From CADCWK01 sp965218235 (GTDB lineage Bacteria > Chloroflexota > Chloroflexia > Thermomicrobiales > UBA6265), in contig OZ244595.1 in assembly GCA_965218235.1 (NCBI GenBank), positions 558,001 to 622,000 of the forward strand: 64,000 nt of DNA. Direction: 5' to 3'. The first letter of the stretch is position 1, and each line of letters opens with the position of its first letter. Made by a program: the position numbers and the translations under genes. Shown here one piece after another: positions 8,768 through 17,459 of the stretch. The notes beneath the pieces were generated by a model, which worked only from the letters and a program-made list of their open reading frames with translations, was not told where the DNA came from and did no database searches.

Positions 8768-9122
8768 GGCCGCATTATGTGCGGCGCTGGGCTCCGCAGC
8801 AACTCCAGAGGAAGCAGATGAACAGGACGATCAGCAGTGGCCCGCGAAGCGGCAACGACGCCGCGGGCTCCCGCGCAACTCCGGGCTCCGTCATATCACC
8901 CCTCCGCGATCCGCGCGGCCAGACTGAGCATCACCCGCCAATCCCGGTCACCGATGACCTCCGGATCAGCACGGTTGTCGACTTGCCTCCGACGGCGCCC
9001 GCCAGACGGCGCCCGCCAGACGGCGGTGATTGGCGTGGCCGTTTCAGTTGTCTGATAATCCGGTGCAGACGGGATGGCGGACCCAGGCAGGACCGAAGCC
9101 AGACGGACGGGAGAGCGGCAGC
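8768..9122. other. Divergent intergenic region with a 14-bp tandem repeat
   Basis: This stretch holds no supported gene. At 8991-9025 the unit GACGGCGCCCGCCA is repeated 2.5 times head to tail. It separates the dead hydrolase gene from the bactofilin-like gene and probably carries both promoters, although no clear -35/-10 pair stands out. Confidence 0.5.
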
Positions 9123-9416
9123 ATGAAGACCGTGTTGGACGAACACTATCAGGACCTGGTCATCATCGGCGATGAGGTCGAGCTGAACGGGACGGTCTCC
9201 GGCACCTTCGATGTCCGCTACGGGTCGCGCGTGCAGATCAACGGCACGGTCATGGGCACGCTGCGGGTCGCGCGTGATGCAACCGCCTATGTCACCGGCA
9301 CCGTGGGCAGCGCGGATGTGGCGTCCGGCGCAACGGTCCGGCTCGCCGGAACGATCTGCGCTGACCTGACCAATCGGGGCAATGTCGTGGTCACCGGCAC
9401 GATCCGGGGGGATTGA
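9123..9416 (+). CDS. Bactofilin-like / polymer-forming beta-helix protein
   Basis: The 97-aa protein consists almost entirely of short beta-strand repeats with recurring GTV/GTI turns (ELNGTVSGTF, QINGTVMGTL, YVTGTVGS, RLAGTICA, VVTGTIRG). This pattern is that of a right-handed beta-helix as in bactofilins, which self-assemble into cytoskeletal filaments. The ATG at 9123 is preferred over an upstream in-frame start because GGAGAG lies about 8 nt before it. It is shorter than typical bactofilins and lacks obvious terminal tails. A metal- or surface-binding role is an alternative. Confidence 0.75.
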   Translation: MKTVLDEHYQDLVIIGDEVELNGTVSGTFDVRYGSRVQINGTVMGTLRVARDATAYVTGTVGSADVASGATVRLAGTICADLTNRGNVVVTGTIRGD

Positions 9417-9520
9417 CGAATCTCGGTGGCGAGATCGATCTGACCAGCGAGGGCCGCATCCTCAACCGTCCCCTTCCGCCGTTCTCGTAACCCCATTCTG
9501 CCGCGGCGAAGGGGACGTCC

Positions 9521-10546
9521 CTACGGCCGAAGCAACTGCTCCACCGTCACAAGGGTGTAGTCCTGGTCGGCGAGGCCGTCAAGGATCTCGGGCAGGGCGG
9601 GCCAGTCGGCGAAGCCCTCGCTGACGTGGAACAGCAGGATGCCACCCGGCGCCGCCCCGTCCAGCACGCGGCTGACGACCTCGTCGGGCGTCGCGCCCTC
9701 CTGCCAGCCGAGCGAGTCGACCGACCACATCACCGTCACCCCGTAGCCGGCCGATGCGACGTCGGTCAGGGTCTGCTGACCGACGTCGCCGTAGGGCGGT
9801 CGGAAGAAGGGTCGCACATCGTAGCCGGCGATGTCCTCGACGATCCGCTCGGTTCGCTCGACCTCCTCGATCCGGAAGTCGCTGCCAGGGTCGCCGGTCC
9901 CGGTCGACTGGCCGGTGAAGGACTGGTGGCTATACGTGTGGTTGATCAGCATGTGGCCCTCGTCGACCATCCGCTCGATCAGGTCCGGGTTGGCCTCGGC
10001 CCACGCGCCCGTCACGCCGAACGACGCGACCAGCCCGCGCTCCCGGAGCAGGTCGAGGATGTCCCCGGCGTGCCCCCGGTCGTCGCCGGCATCGAAGGTC
10101 AGCGCGATCTCCTGCCGGTAGGTCGGACCGGACTGGACGACAGTCGACTGGCCGGAGCCGTCGTCGGCGAGGTTCGGCGGGGCGGGGCGAAGGGTCGCGT
10201 CGAGCTCCGGGGTCGGCGTCGGGGTTGTGGTCGGCGCGACGGAGGCGTCCGCCTCGTCGCCGGGTACGGTGGTCGCGGTCGGGCGGGGACGCTGGGTGGC
10301 GGCGGTCGACGGCGGTGCGCGGTCCGGCGGCGCGACCGCTGAGACGAGACTGGTCATCCCGACGGCCTCGGCGGTCGGCGTCGCGGTAGCGACCGGGTCG
10401 TCGAGGCTGGCCCAGGCGGGCAGCGCGATCAGGGCGGCGATGATCAGGCTTAGCACGACGACCAGCCCGACTAGGGCCAGCCCGATGGTGTCCTGTCGCC
10501 CGTGGGGCCGCCCGGGCGACCCGCTGGATCGCTGCTCGTCGCGCAC
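9521..10546 (-). CDS. Membrane-anchored polysaccharide deacetylase (NodB domain)
   Basis: This enzyme would remove N- or O-acetyl groups from cell-wall or extracellular polysaccharide outside the membrane. After a short cytoplasmic tail there is one transmembrane helix (GLALVGLVVVLSLIIAALIA) and a Thr/Pro/Ala-rich linker. The NodB domain follows with the metal motif TFDAGDD, HTYSHQSF (HxxxH), RPPYGD and the late His in LLFHVSEG. All key residues are present. The 341-aa length is normal. It is transcribed away from the bactofilin-like gene and not obviously in an operon. Confidence 0.92.
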   Translation of the reverse strand: MRDEQRSSGSPGRPHGRQDTIGLALVGLVVVLSLIIAALIALPAWASLDDPVATATPTAEAVGMTSLVSAVAPPDRAPPSTAATQRPRPTATTVPGDEADASVAPTTTPTPTPELDATLRPAPPNLADDGSGQSTVVQSGPTYRQEIALTFDAGDDRGHAGDILDLLRERGLVASFGVTGAWAEANPDLIERMVDEGHMLINHTYSHQSFTGQSTGTGDPGSDFRIEEVERTERIVEDIAGYDVRPFFRPPYGDVGQQTLTDVASAGYGVTVMWSVDSLGWQEGATPDEVVSRVLDGAAPGGILLFHVSEGFADWPALPEILDGLADQDYTLVTVEQLLRP

Positions 10547-10662
10547 CGGTGATCACCCCCGTTCGTCGCGTCGTTCCGGCCCGCGGCAATGCGAAGCGCG
10601 CTAGCCGACCGTACCAGCCGGTCCGATGGCCAGCTAGCCCCGTCAGTTCCCGTGCCCAAACG

Positions 10663-11284
10663 TCAGGTGCTGACGACGGCCGAGACGAGTGTCTCATGGA
10701 TGACCGGCTGGGGTCGGGACTGGTCGTTGACGAAGTCGCACGGCGGCACGTCGGCGGTCGCGACGACGACGAGGTCCAGGTCCGGCACGACGAAGATGAG
10801 GGACTCGCCGGACCCCAGGGAGCAGAGGGCCGGGAAGCCGGCGATGTCGGCCAGCCACCAGTGATAGCCGTAGCCGGTCCCGAGGCCGAAGTCGTTCGTC
10901 CCGCTGGAGTCGGACTGGAACTGGGTCGCCTGCGCGACCCAGCCGGCCGAGACGAGCTGCTCGCCGTCCCACTGCCCGCCGTTCAGGATCAGGTAGCCGG
11001 CTCTTCAGCGTCATCAGCCCGTCGACGATCGCGATCCCGACCGCGGTCCCGGTGATGCTCCTGGTGGAGGACCAGATGTCGGTCGCCTGATGGGCGAGGA
11101 AGCCGTCGGCGTAGTATTCGTCGAGCAGGTTCCCCCCGAACGCGACGACCATCGCCGACAGCGACGGGGCTTCGGACTGGATCCGGGCGGTGACCTCGTC
11201 GAGGATCGCCGGGTCGACACCGACCTCGGCGGGCATGATCTGGCGCCAGCCGGAGATCGGCCAGTAGGGGCGTTCCCGCGCCAT
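10663..11284 (-). pseudogene. Serine hydrolase (beta-lactamase/AmpC-like) with internal deletion
   Basis: The N-terminal part (WPISGWRQIMPAEVGVD to IWSSTRSITGTAVGIA) matches the start of class C-type serine hydrolases, with STRS in place of the usual SxxK. After MTLKS the frame is lost. From about 10995 another frame continues with the C-terminal part of the same family (AGYLILNGGQWDGEQLVS to GYGYHWWL) and ends VISTSV-like at 10663. The middle of the protein, including the YxN region, is missing. It is a deletion remnant. Confidence 0.8.
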
Positions 11285-11596
11285 GACCCGGGACAGCGCC
11301 GGTGAGCGCCCCGGAGCGCCGCGGAGGTGCCGGCGGCTGGGTCTGATCAAGGCACGCCTCGGGGAGCTATCGCTGGCTGGTCCGTCTGGCAGCGGGCATC
11401 GGCGAAGCCCGGTCGGGACGAGGAATCAGACAATCCGGGGCCGCGAACCGGCACGTACTCAGGATACGTCGAGCCGATCGCAAGGGATGTTGTATCCGGA
11501 AACAGGAAGAACCTACGGTATGGAATAAACCTCACCAGCCCGCACGATGTGTCTCGGCTCTTGTCCGCGGGTCCGATGCTCCCGTTCCCGAACGCG

Positions 11597-12205
11597 TCAG
11601 ATCAGCGCCGCCGCGATACCTTCCGCCAGCGACCTGGGCGTGACCGGACCGACGATCCACCGCCGGATCGTGCCGTCTCTCGCGAGGACACAGGTCGTCG
11701 GCAGTGCGATCGCGTTGAAGGCCCGGACAACCGCGCCGTCGCGGTCGAGCAGGATCGGGTAGCCGACACCGGTCTGGGCGATAAGTGGGCGGACGCGCTC
11801 GGCCGATTCCCGCAGATCGATCCCGAGGACCGTCGCGTCGCGTCCGTGGGCGGCCGCCAGCACCGGCATCTCGTCCCGGCAGCTGGCGCACCAGGTCGCG
11901 AAGACGTTGAGGACGACGGGGCGACCGGCGGCGACCTCGGCGGCGAGGGACCGGTCGGCGCCGTCGAGATCGGTCAGCCGGAAGTTCGGCGCTCGGTCGC
12001 CCTGCTTCGCGCCGGTCTCCGCGCCATCGTCCCAGCCGACGATCCCGTAGCCGTCGTCGCCGTCCCCTTCGTTGGAAAGACATCCGGCAAGTAACGGCGT
12101 GGCGGCGACGGCCAGCAGCCATCGTCCGGCCACGCGGCGGCTGATCCGGCCCCGGTGGATCAGCCGGTGGTCCGGAATCTCGATCGCGTTGGATGGCCTG
12201 ATCAT
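11597..12205 (-). CDS. TlpA/ResA-like thioredoxin-fold lipoprotein
   Basis: This extracytoplasmic thiol-disulfide oxidoreductase is anchored by a lipid. After an arginine-rich start it has a hydrophobic stretch ending LLAGC, a lipobox with the acylated Cys. The AhpC/TSA-Redoxin domain follows with the active site FATWCASC (CxxC) and the cis-Pro region IALPTTCVL. It lies 43 nt downstream of the ABC ATPase gene and on the same strand, so it probably belongs to the same transcript. Reduction of metal-binding or cytochrome thiols is a plausible role. Confidence 0.9.
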   Translation of the reverse strand: MIRPSNAIEIPDHRLIHRGRISRRVAGRWLLAVAATPLLAGCLSNEGDGDDGYGIVGWDDGAETGAKQGDRAPNFRLTDLDGADRSLAAEVAAGRPVVLNVFATWCASCRDEMPVLAAAHGRDATVLGIDLRESAERVRPLIAQTGVGYPILLDRDGAVVRAFNAIALPTTCVLARDGTIRRWIVGPVTPRSLAEGIAAALI

Positions 12206-12248
12206 CGGAACATGAGATCTCCATGGAGACGTTTTGGGCGCGTCCTGA

Positions 12249-13019
12249 TCACTCCGCGATCGGACCGAAGGTCAGGTGGAGACGACCGGTCATCGGATGG
12301 ACCCCCGGGATCGCGCGGACGCCGAAGACGGTGGCGAGCAGGTCCGGCGTCAGCACGTCAGCGGTCTCGCCAGTCGCGATGAGTCTGCCGGCCGACATGA
12401 CGAACAATCGGTCGCAGTAGGCAGCCGCCAGGTTGAGGTCGTGCAGCGCGGCGATGGTGGTCAGGCCCAGTTCCCGGACCAGTTCGAGCAGGTCGAGTTG
12501 GGCCCGGATGTCGAGATGATTGGTCGGCTCGTCGAGAATCATCACCTCGGACTGCTGTGCCAGTGCCCGGGCGAGCAGCACCCGTTGTTTCTCACCACCC
12601 GAGAGGCTGGCGTAGACCCTGGTTGCCTTGTCGATCAGACCCACCCGTTCAAGGGCCGACGCGACGATATCCCAATCCTCGGGAGTGTCGCCCTCCAGCA
12701 TTCCCTTGTGCGGGGTACGGCCCATCAGGACGACCTCCGTCACGCTGAAGTCGAAGTCAGACGGCGTCTCCTGCGCGACGACGGCGGTTCGCCGCGCGGA
12801 GGCACGGGCGCTGGATCGCCAGACGTCCTCGTCACCCATCCGAACGGTGCCCGTGACCGGCCGGAGCGCCCGGTAGATCGTCCGGAGCAGGGTCGACTTG
12901 CCACTCCCGTTCGGGCCGATGATGCCGGTGAACTCACCGGGTCGGACCGCCAGGCAGACATCCTCGACGATCGGCACCTGGTCGATCGTCACACCGACCC
13001 GCGAGACATCGATCTGCAC
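12249..13019 (-). CDS. ABC transporter ATP-binding protein, iron-chelate/cobalamin (FecE/HmuV) type
   Basis: This subunit powers import of a metal chelate. The 256-aa protein has Walker A GPNGSGKST, the Q-loop region VVAQETPSD, the signature LSGGEKQR, Walker B VMILDEPTNHLD and the H-loop ALHDLN. The GTG start at 13019 has GGGAGG 6 nt upstream and gives the usual N-terminus; a much longer frame upstream overlaps the neighbour and is rejected. The start is 17 nt from the stop of the binding-protein gene, which indicates tight coupling. Substrate choice is set by the binding proteins and cannot be read from this gene. Confidence 0.93.
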   Translation of the reverse strand: MQIDVSRVGVTIDQVPIVEDVCLAVRPGEFTGIIGPNGSGKSTLLRTIYRALRPVTGTVRMGDEDVWRSSARASARRTAVVAQETPSDFDFSVTEVVLMGRTPHKGMLEGDTPEDWDIVASALERVGLIDKATRVYASLSGGEKQRVLLARALAQQSEVMILDEPTNHLDIRAQLDLLELVRELGLTTIAALHDLNLAAAYCDRLFVMSAGRLIATGETADVLTPDLLATVFGVRAIPGVHPMTGRLHLTFGPIAE

Positions 13020-13036
13020 GAATCCCTCCCGCTCGC

Positions 13037-14083
13037 TCAACCTGTGGGGGAGCCATAGAGCGCGTCGATGATCTGCTCGACCGCATCCAGGTTGCGGGCA
13101 GTTGGGCCAGACATCAGCGCATCGGACAGGACGATGAAGCGTCCGTCGCGTCCCGCGGTCGTGCCACCGTAAATGGGATCGGCGCGCATGGCCGCGGCCA
13201 CGTCGTTGTTCGACGGGATCTGCTCGCGGACGACGATCACCAGGAATTCCGGATCGCGGGCGGCGATCTCCTCGGCGGAGGGCGAGAAGAAACCTTCCTC
13301 GAGGCCGCCGAAGATGTTGGCGCCACCGGCCAGCGAGACGATCCCATTGGGAAACGACGCTCCGCCCCATGAGAAGATCGGGGCGCCGGGCGCGGGAACG
13401 TCGCCGATAATCATCACGCGCGGAGCCTCTCCAGCGGGGATTCGCGCGACCAGCGCGGCCTGCCGGTCCCGCATCTCGGCGACGAACGCATCGGAGCGGT
13501 CCTGGACGCCGAAGATCAGGCCGAGCTGATCGATGAACTGGTAGGTCGGCTCGATTCCGTCCCGGCTGGCAGCCGGCGTACCGTTGCAGGCCGTGATGGC
13601 GAGGACGTCGGGCCCCAGTACGTCCGACGGAAGCTGGTTACTGAACGTCGCATCGAGCATGAATGGGTAGGTGGTCAGGATCAGATCGGGTTGAACTGCG
13701 GCAATCGCTTCCGGACTGAGATTGATGTGCAGATCCGTCTCACCGAGGACGGGTACCGCCGCCATCTCATCCGCCAGATCGGCCGGGATCCTGTCAGGGG
13801 TCAGCGGAAACCCGGTTCCGACGATACGGTCGCCGAGACCAAGCCGAAGCATGAATTCGATGGCGTAGCCATCCAGCGTCACGACGCGGGAAGGGGCCTC
13901 GGCAAAGGTCAGATCACGGCCATAGCAATCGTGCGTTGACACCGGAAAGACGACTGCGGGACTGGCGGTTCCAAGACCCGCCTGTTGACCCTGCGCCATG
14001 GTCAATGAGCCTGCGAAGAGGGTCGTCAGGCCGAAGAGGGCGATCAGGCTGAAGCGGCTGATCAATCCAGGAAAGCGATTCAT
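13037..14083 (-). CDS. ABC transporter substrate-binding protein, metal-chelate/cobalamin (TroA-like) family, copy 2
   Basis: The exported 348-aa protein would capture a ferric siderophore, haem, cobalamin or similar ligand and hand it to the permease. It has a signal sequence (LISRFSLIALFGLTTLFAGS...MAQG) and the two-lobed Fe-binding fold hallmarks GDRIVGTG, QPDLILTT and a long helix linker. The ATG at 14083 has AAGGAA upstream. It is a paralogue of the protein at 16065-17105; both carry GGASxPNGI...LAGxxNIFG. No lipobox is visible, so membrane retention may be through an uncleaved helix. Confidence 0.92.
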   Translation of the reverse strand: MNRFPGLISRFSLIALFGLTTLFAGSLTMAQGQQAGLGTASPAVVFPVSTHDCYGRDLTFAEAPSRVVTLDGYAIEFMLRLGLGDRIVGTGFPLTPDRIPADLADEMAAVPVLGETDLHINLSPEAIAAVQPDLILTTYPFMLDATFSNQLPSDVLGPDVLAITACNGTPAASRDGIEPTYQFIDQLGLIFGVQDRSDAFVAEMRDRQAALVARIPAGEAPRVMIIGDVPAPGAPIFSWGGASFPNGIVSLAGGANIFGGLEEGFFSPSAEEIAARDPEFLVIVVREQIPSNNDVAAAMRADPIYGGTTAGRDGRFIVLSDALMSGPTARNLDAVEQIIDALYGSPTG

Positions 14084-14231
14084 GCGGTGTTCCTTCGGCA
14101 AGAGGCTGCCAGAGGCAGACCCGTCGTGACACGGTGGATCGGAACGAACGACGAAGACGCTCGACCGACGCTTTCCAGCGGCGTGGGTCGCGCAAATCCG
14201 TGAGGCCATGGTGCGGCGCAATCTCTTGCAC

Positions 14232-15374
14232 TCACGTCGAGCCCGCCAGACGGCTGTTGCGCCGCATGAGCCAGATGAAGAACGGCGCGCCGATCGCGGC
14301 CGTGAAGATGCCGAGTGGCAGTTCGATCGGTCGCTGGAGCGTCCGGGCGAGGAGATCGACCAGGACCAGATAGGTGGCTCCGATCAGGGCCGAGGTTGGC
14401 AGCATCCTGCGATGGTCAGGGCCGACCAGCATCCGCGCGACGTGCGGGACCATCAGCCCGACGAAGCCGATCCCACCGGCCACGGCAACCGCCGCCCCCG
14501 TCAGGGCCGACGAGACGAGGATCAGTTCGATCCGGAACCGGTTGACATCCACCCCAAGCGCCACCGCTGACTCCTCCCCCATCAGGAGAGCATTCAGCCG
14601 GCGCGCCTGGAGCAACAGCCACGAGGTTCCGAGGGCGACCGCGACGCCGGGAACGCCAAGGTCGCTCCAGTTCGCGCCGGCGACTGTCCCGAGGAGCCAG
14701 AACAGAACGCCCTGCAGTTGCTGCGGATCGGCCTTGATCTGAAGGTAGCTCGTGGCCGAGCTGGCCAGGGCTCCGACCGCCACTCCGGCGAGGATCAGAC
14801 GAGGCGGCGAGAACCGCCCCGCTCGCTGGCCCAGTGCCACGACCGTCAGCATCGTGACGACCGCGCCAAGGAAGGCCGCCAGCGACACGCCGATGCCCGC
14901 CAGAATCGGTGTCCCCAGCAGGATGACGGCGACTGCCGCGAGCGACGCCCCGGACGACACGCCAAGCACATACGGGTCGGCCAGTGGGTTGCGAACCAGC
15001 GTCTGCAACGCCGCCCCGGCGACGGACAATCCGGCGCCGACCAGCGCCGCCAGCAGCACCCGGGGCGTTCTGAACTCCCAGATGATCCGGTCATTGACGT
15101 CGCCGGTCGCGGCCGCACCACCGGTCAGATGGCGAAGAACGACCGTCCAGACGTCTGAGAACGGCAGTGAGACGGCCCCGATGCTGATCCCGATCAGGAT
15201 CACGAGAAGGAGCGCGACGATCAGCCCAGCGATCAGCAATCCATAGCGCCACCCCGAGATCAGGTGCGTGCCCTGGGTCTGGGTCCGCGCCCGAAGTGCC
15301 GCTCCATTCCCACGCACGTCGCCGGTCACACGACGCGCTCGTGGTTCGTTGCCGGTCCGCTCATGGGCGATCAC
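14232..15374 (-). CDS. ABC transporter permease, FecCD family
   Basis: This membrane subunit forms the translocation channel for metal chelates. The 380-aa protein has about nine or ten transmembrane helices from residue 42 on and family segments such as FRTPRVLLAALVGAGLSVAG, NPLADPYVLGVSSGA, GFVGLMVPHVAR and ELPLGIFTAAIGAPFF. A basic N-terminal tail of about 40 residues is longer than usual, so the true start may be internal. Its first codon overlaps the stop of the DJ-1 gene by 4 nt (ATGA), which implies translational coupling. Confidence 0.95.
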   Translation of the reverse strand: MIAHERTGNEPRARRVTGDVRGNGAALRARTQTQGTHLISGWRYGLLIAGLIVALLLVILIGISIGAVSLPFSDVWTVVLRHLTGGAAATGDVNDRIIWEFRTPRVLLAALVGAGLSVAGAALQTLVRNPLADPYVLGVSSGASLAAVAVILLGTPILAGIGVSLAAFLGAVVTMLTVVALGQRAGRFSPPRLILAGVAVGALASSATSYLQIKADPQQLQGVLFWLLGTVAGANWSDLGVPGVAVALGTSWLLLQARRLNALLMGEESAVALGVDVNRFRIELILVSSALTGAAVAVAGGIGFVGLMVPHVARMLVGPDHRRMLPTSALIGATYLVLVDLLARTLQRPIELPLGIFTAAIGAPFFIWLMRRNSRLAGST

Positions 15375-16039
15375 TGCGGTGCGCCCAAATCGGACGACGT
15401 CACGGCCCCACGAGCCTCGATCCCCTTATAGCCGTCGTACTCCATCACCCGGGCCGTTCGGGCGGCCCGCTCGTCGCCATGGAGGCGAGCGACGACGTGG
15501 AGGCTCATGTCGATCCCGGCCGAGACGCCGGCCGCCGTGACGATCCGGCCGACATCGACGAAGCGGGCGTCATCCACGACCTCGACCGCCGGATGATGCT
15601 CCCGGAGCCAGCCGATGCTGGCCCAGTGCGTGGTCGCCCGCTGGCCGTCCAGCAACCCGCGGGCAGCCAGCAGGATCGCACCGGTGCAGACGCTGGTCGT
15701 CAGCTCGATCGCGGCGGCCTGCGCGGCGATCCAGTCGAGCAGAAGCGGGTTGTCGCGAACCTGGACGACTCCGGCTCCACCTGGCACGACCAGGATGTCC
15801 AGCGTGGGATGATCGGCGATCGTGTGATGGGGCTGGACCAGGAGCCCACCCCGGCACGAGACCGTGTCCGGGCGCTCGGCGATCGTGACCACGCGGAAGA
15901 GCTCCTGCCCGTCCTCGTGCATGCCCGTCTGGCTGGCGACGCTAAAGACCTCGAACGGTCCACAGAAGTCGAGGACTTCCACCTCATCGAAGATCAGGAT
16001 GCCGACCGTACGCGGTGTTCGTCCGATTGATTCAGCCAT
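15371..16039 (-). CDS. DJ-1/PfpI family protein, isonitrile-hydratase/GlxA-N-like
   Basis: This cytoplasmic enzyme has the class I amidotransferase-like fold. The nucleophile elbow reads LTTSVCTGAILLAARGLLDG and is followed by TTHW, the pattern of isonitrile hydratases and of GlxA-type regulator N-domains. The early acidic position IFDEVEVLDFCGPFEVF also fits. There is no helix-turn-helix domain, so it is the stand-alone enzyme form. It is embedded between a substrate-binding protein and the permease with a 4-nt overlap, so it is likely to act on the imported chelate or its chelator. The reaction is inferred, not shown. Confidence 0.82.
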   Translation of the reverse strand: MAESIGRTPRTVGILIFDEVEVLDFCGPFEVFSVASQTGMHEDGQELFRVVTIAERPDTVSCRGGLLVQPHHTIADHPTLDILVVPGGAGVVQVRDNPLLLDWIAAQAAAIELTTSVCTGAILLAARGLLDGQRATTHWASIGWLREHHPAVEVVDDARFVDVGRIVTAAGVSAGIDMSLHVVARLHGDERAARTARVMEYDGYKGIEARGAVTSSDLGAPQ

Positions 16040-16064
16040 CGAGAGATGCTCCTGTCACGGTTGG

Positions 16065-17105
16065 TCAGGCGACTAGGTGGCAGGCGGCGGCGAGCGCCTC
16101 GACGGCATCGAGGTTTCGCGGGCTCGGACCACCGACGAGCACATGCGAGACGACCACGAAACGCTCGTCGCGGGCCGCGGTCGTGCCGGAAAGGACGTTG
16201 TTCGCCTGAATCGCGGCGATCAGTTCCTCACCGGTCAGGGTGGAGAAGTCGCTGACGATCAGGAGGACCTCGGGGTCGCGGGCGGCCACCTCCTCCGCCG
16301 AGGGGACGACACCGTCGTCATCGACATCTCCGAAGATGTTCGTGCAGCCCGCCAGCGTCATGATCCCGTTCGGCAGGCTGGCACCGCCCCAGGTCGGGAT
16401 CGGCTGACCGTCGTTGGGATCGGTGGCATCGGCAAACACCCGCGTCGGGGTCTGGCCGGCGTACCGCGAGACGATCGACGCCTGCCGATCGCGCAGGTCG
16501 GTCACGATCCCGTCAGCCCGGTCGGGGACGCCGAGGATCTGGCCGAGCTCATTGAAGAAGGTATAGGTGAACTCGATGTCGCTGACGGTGGTCGTCGCCG
16601 AGTCCCAGCAGGAGGCGAACGGGACGGCGCCAAGAGCGCGGACGTCGTCCGGATTCACGAACCCTTCGTCGGTCCCGAACAGGGCGGAGTAGGCAGTCAG
16701 GACGAGATCGGGCTGAGCCGCGGCGATCACCTCACGGCTGGGCACCAAGTCCGCCAGCACGGGGATGGCGGCGTAGTCGTCCCGCAGATCGTCGGGTATC
16801 TGGGCGTCGGGATACGGATAGCCCGTGCCGACGATGTGGTCGCCGAGCCCGAGATCGATGACGAACTCGGCGGCGTAGGCGTCGAGGGTCAGGATGCGCT
16901 CCGGCACCTGATCGAACGTTACCGGCTGACCAGCGCAGTCATCGAGCGTCACCGGGAACGTTGCTCCCGGCGTGCCGTTGCCAGCACCGGGAGTGCTGAG
17001 CCGCCCCCCGTCCTGGGCGAGGACGCCGGACCCCGAGAAGAGGGTTGTGAGCCCCAGAAAGGCTGCGGCAAGGAGGTATGAACAGCGGCGCGGGGAGCAA
17101 CTCAT
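16065..17105 (-). CDS. ABC transporter substrate-binding protein, metal-chelate/cobalamin (TroA-like) family, copy 1
   Basis: This is the first gene of the metal-uptake operon. The 346-aa protein has a signal sequence (CSYLLAAAFLGLTTLFSGSGVLAQ) and the features GDHIVGTGYPY, QPDLVLTAYS and GGASLPNGIMTLAGCTNIFG of periplasmic-type binding proteins for siderophores, haem or cobalamin. AAGGA lies about 8 nt before the ATG. It resembles copy 2 at 13037 but has extra Cys residues (FASCWDS and AGCTNIF). Two binding proteins with one permease and one ATPase suggest two related ligands. Confidence 0.92.
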   Translation of the reverse strand: MSCSPRRCSYLLAAAFLGLTTLFSGSGVLAQDGGRLSTPGAGNGTPGATFPVTLDDCAGQPVTFDQVPERILTLDAYAAEFVIDLGLGDHIVGTGYPYPDAQIPDDLRDDYAAIPVLADLVPSREVIAAAQPDLVLTAYSALFGTDEGFVNPDDVRALGAVPFASCWDSATTTVSDIEFTYTFFNELGQILGVPDRADGIVTDLRDRQASIVSRYAGQTPTRVFADATDPNDGQPIPTWGGASLPNGIMTLAGCTNIFGDVDDDGVVPSAEEVAARDPEVLLIVSDFSTLTGEELIAAIQANNVLSGTTAARDERFVVVSHVLVGGPSPRNLDAVEALAAACHLVA

Positions 17106-17459
17106 GCGTGGTCCTTTCGGGTTCTGGCATACGGCGAACTACGGGTCGCCAGCTCGGTTCCGACGACCTGGGCGAAGAACGGGTCGAGCTGGTCGACGAC
17201 CCGGCGAACATTGGCGATGGACGGGACGGTGATCGCGACACCGGCCGGTCGCGGGATCGCCAGGTAGCCTCCAGCGACCGACGCTGTTGGCGACAAGCTG
17301 CCGGCGTGTCGAACGCCGATCGTTCGCGTTGGCCGGAGGTCCTTTGGATGCTCCTCAACGGAGGCGTCCAGAGGGGAGCACCGCCGCCAGTAGGTCATCC
17401 CTGTCCCGCTGGGCGAACAGGAATGACCTACTGGCGTGGGACGTGTCCCGCAAGGGCGG
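17106..17459. other. Leader/intergenic region upstream of the metal-uptake operon
   Basis: These 354 bp hold no recognised gene. A minus-strand frame ending VVGTELATRSS...RTRKDHA overlaps the operon's first ATG by ATGA, but its upstream part has no recognisable similarity. The main structure is the large inverted repeat at 17386-17437. The region should contain the operon promoter, and no certain -35/-10 pair is seen. Confidence 0.45.
17386..17437. repeat. 22-bp inverted repeat with 8-nt loop
   Basis: The left arm CGCCAGTAGGTCATCCCTGT and the right arm ACAGGAATGACCTACTGGCG pair at 20 of 22 positions across 17386-17407 and 17416-17437. It lies between the YtkA-like gene and the metal-uptake operon on the minus strand. 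No T-run follows on either strand, so it is not a standard rho-independent terminator. A transcript structure, a processed terminator or a small mobile-repeat footprint are all possible. Confidence 0.8.

Noticed and set aside
17102..17398. A short gene ending VVGTELATRSSPY and overlapping the operon start by ATGA
   Set aside because: Its upstream part has no ribosome-binding site, begins inside the inverted repeat and shows no recognisable family, so it is mentioned only as a possible remnant.
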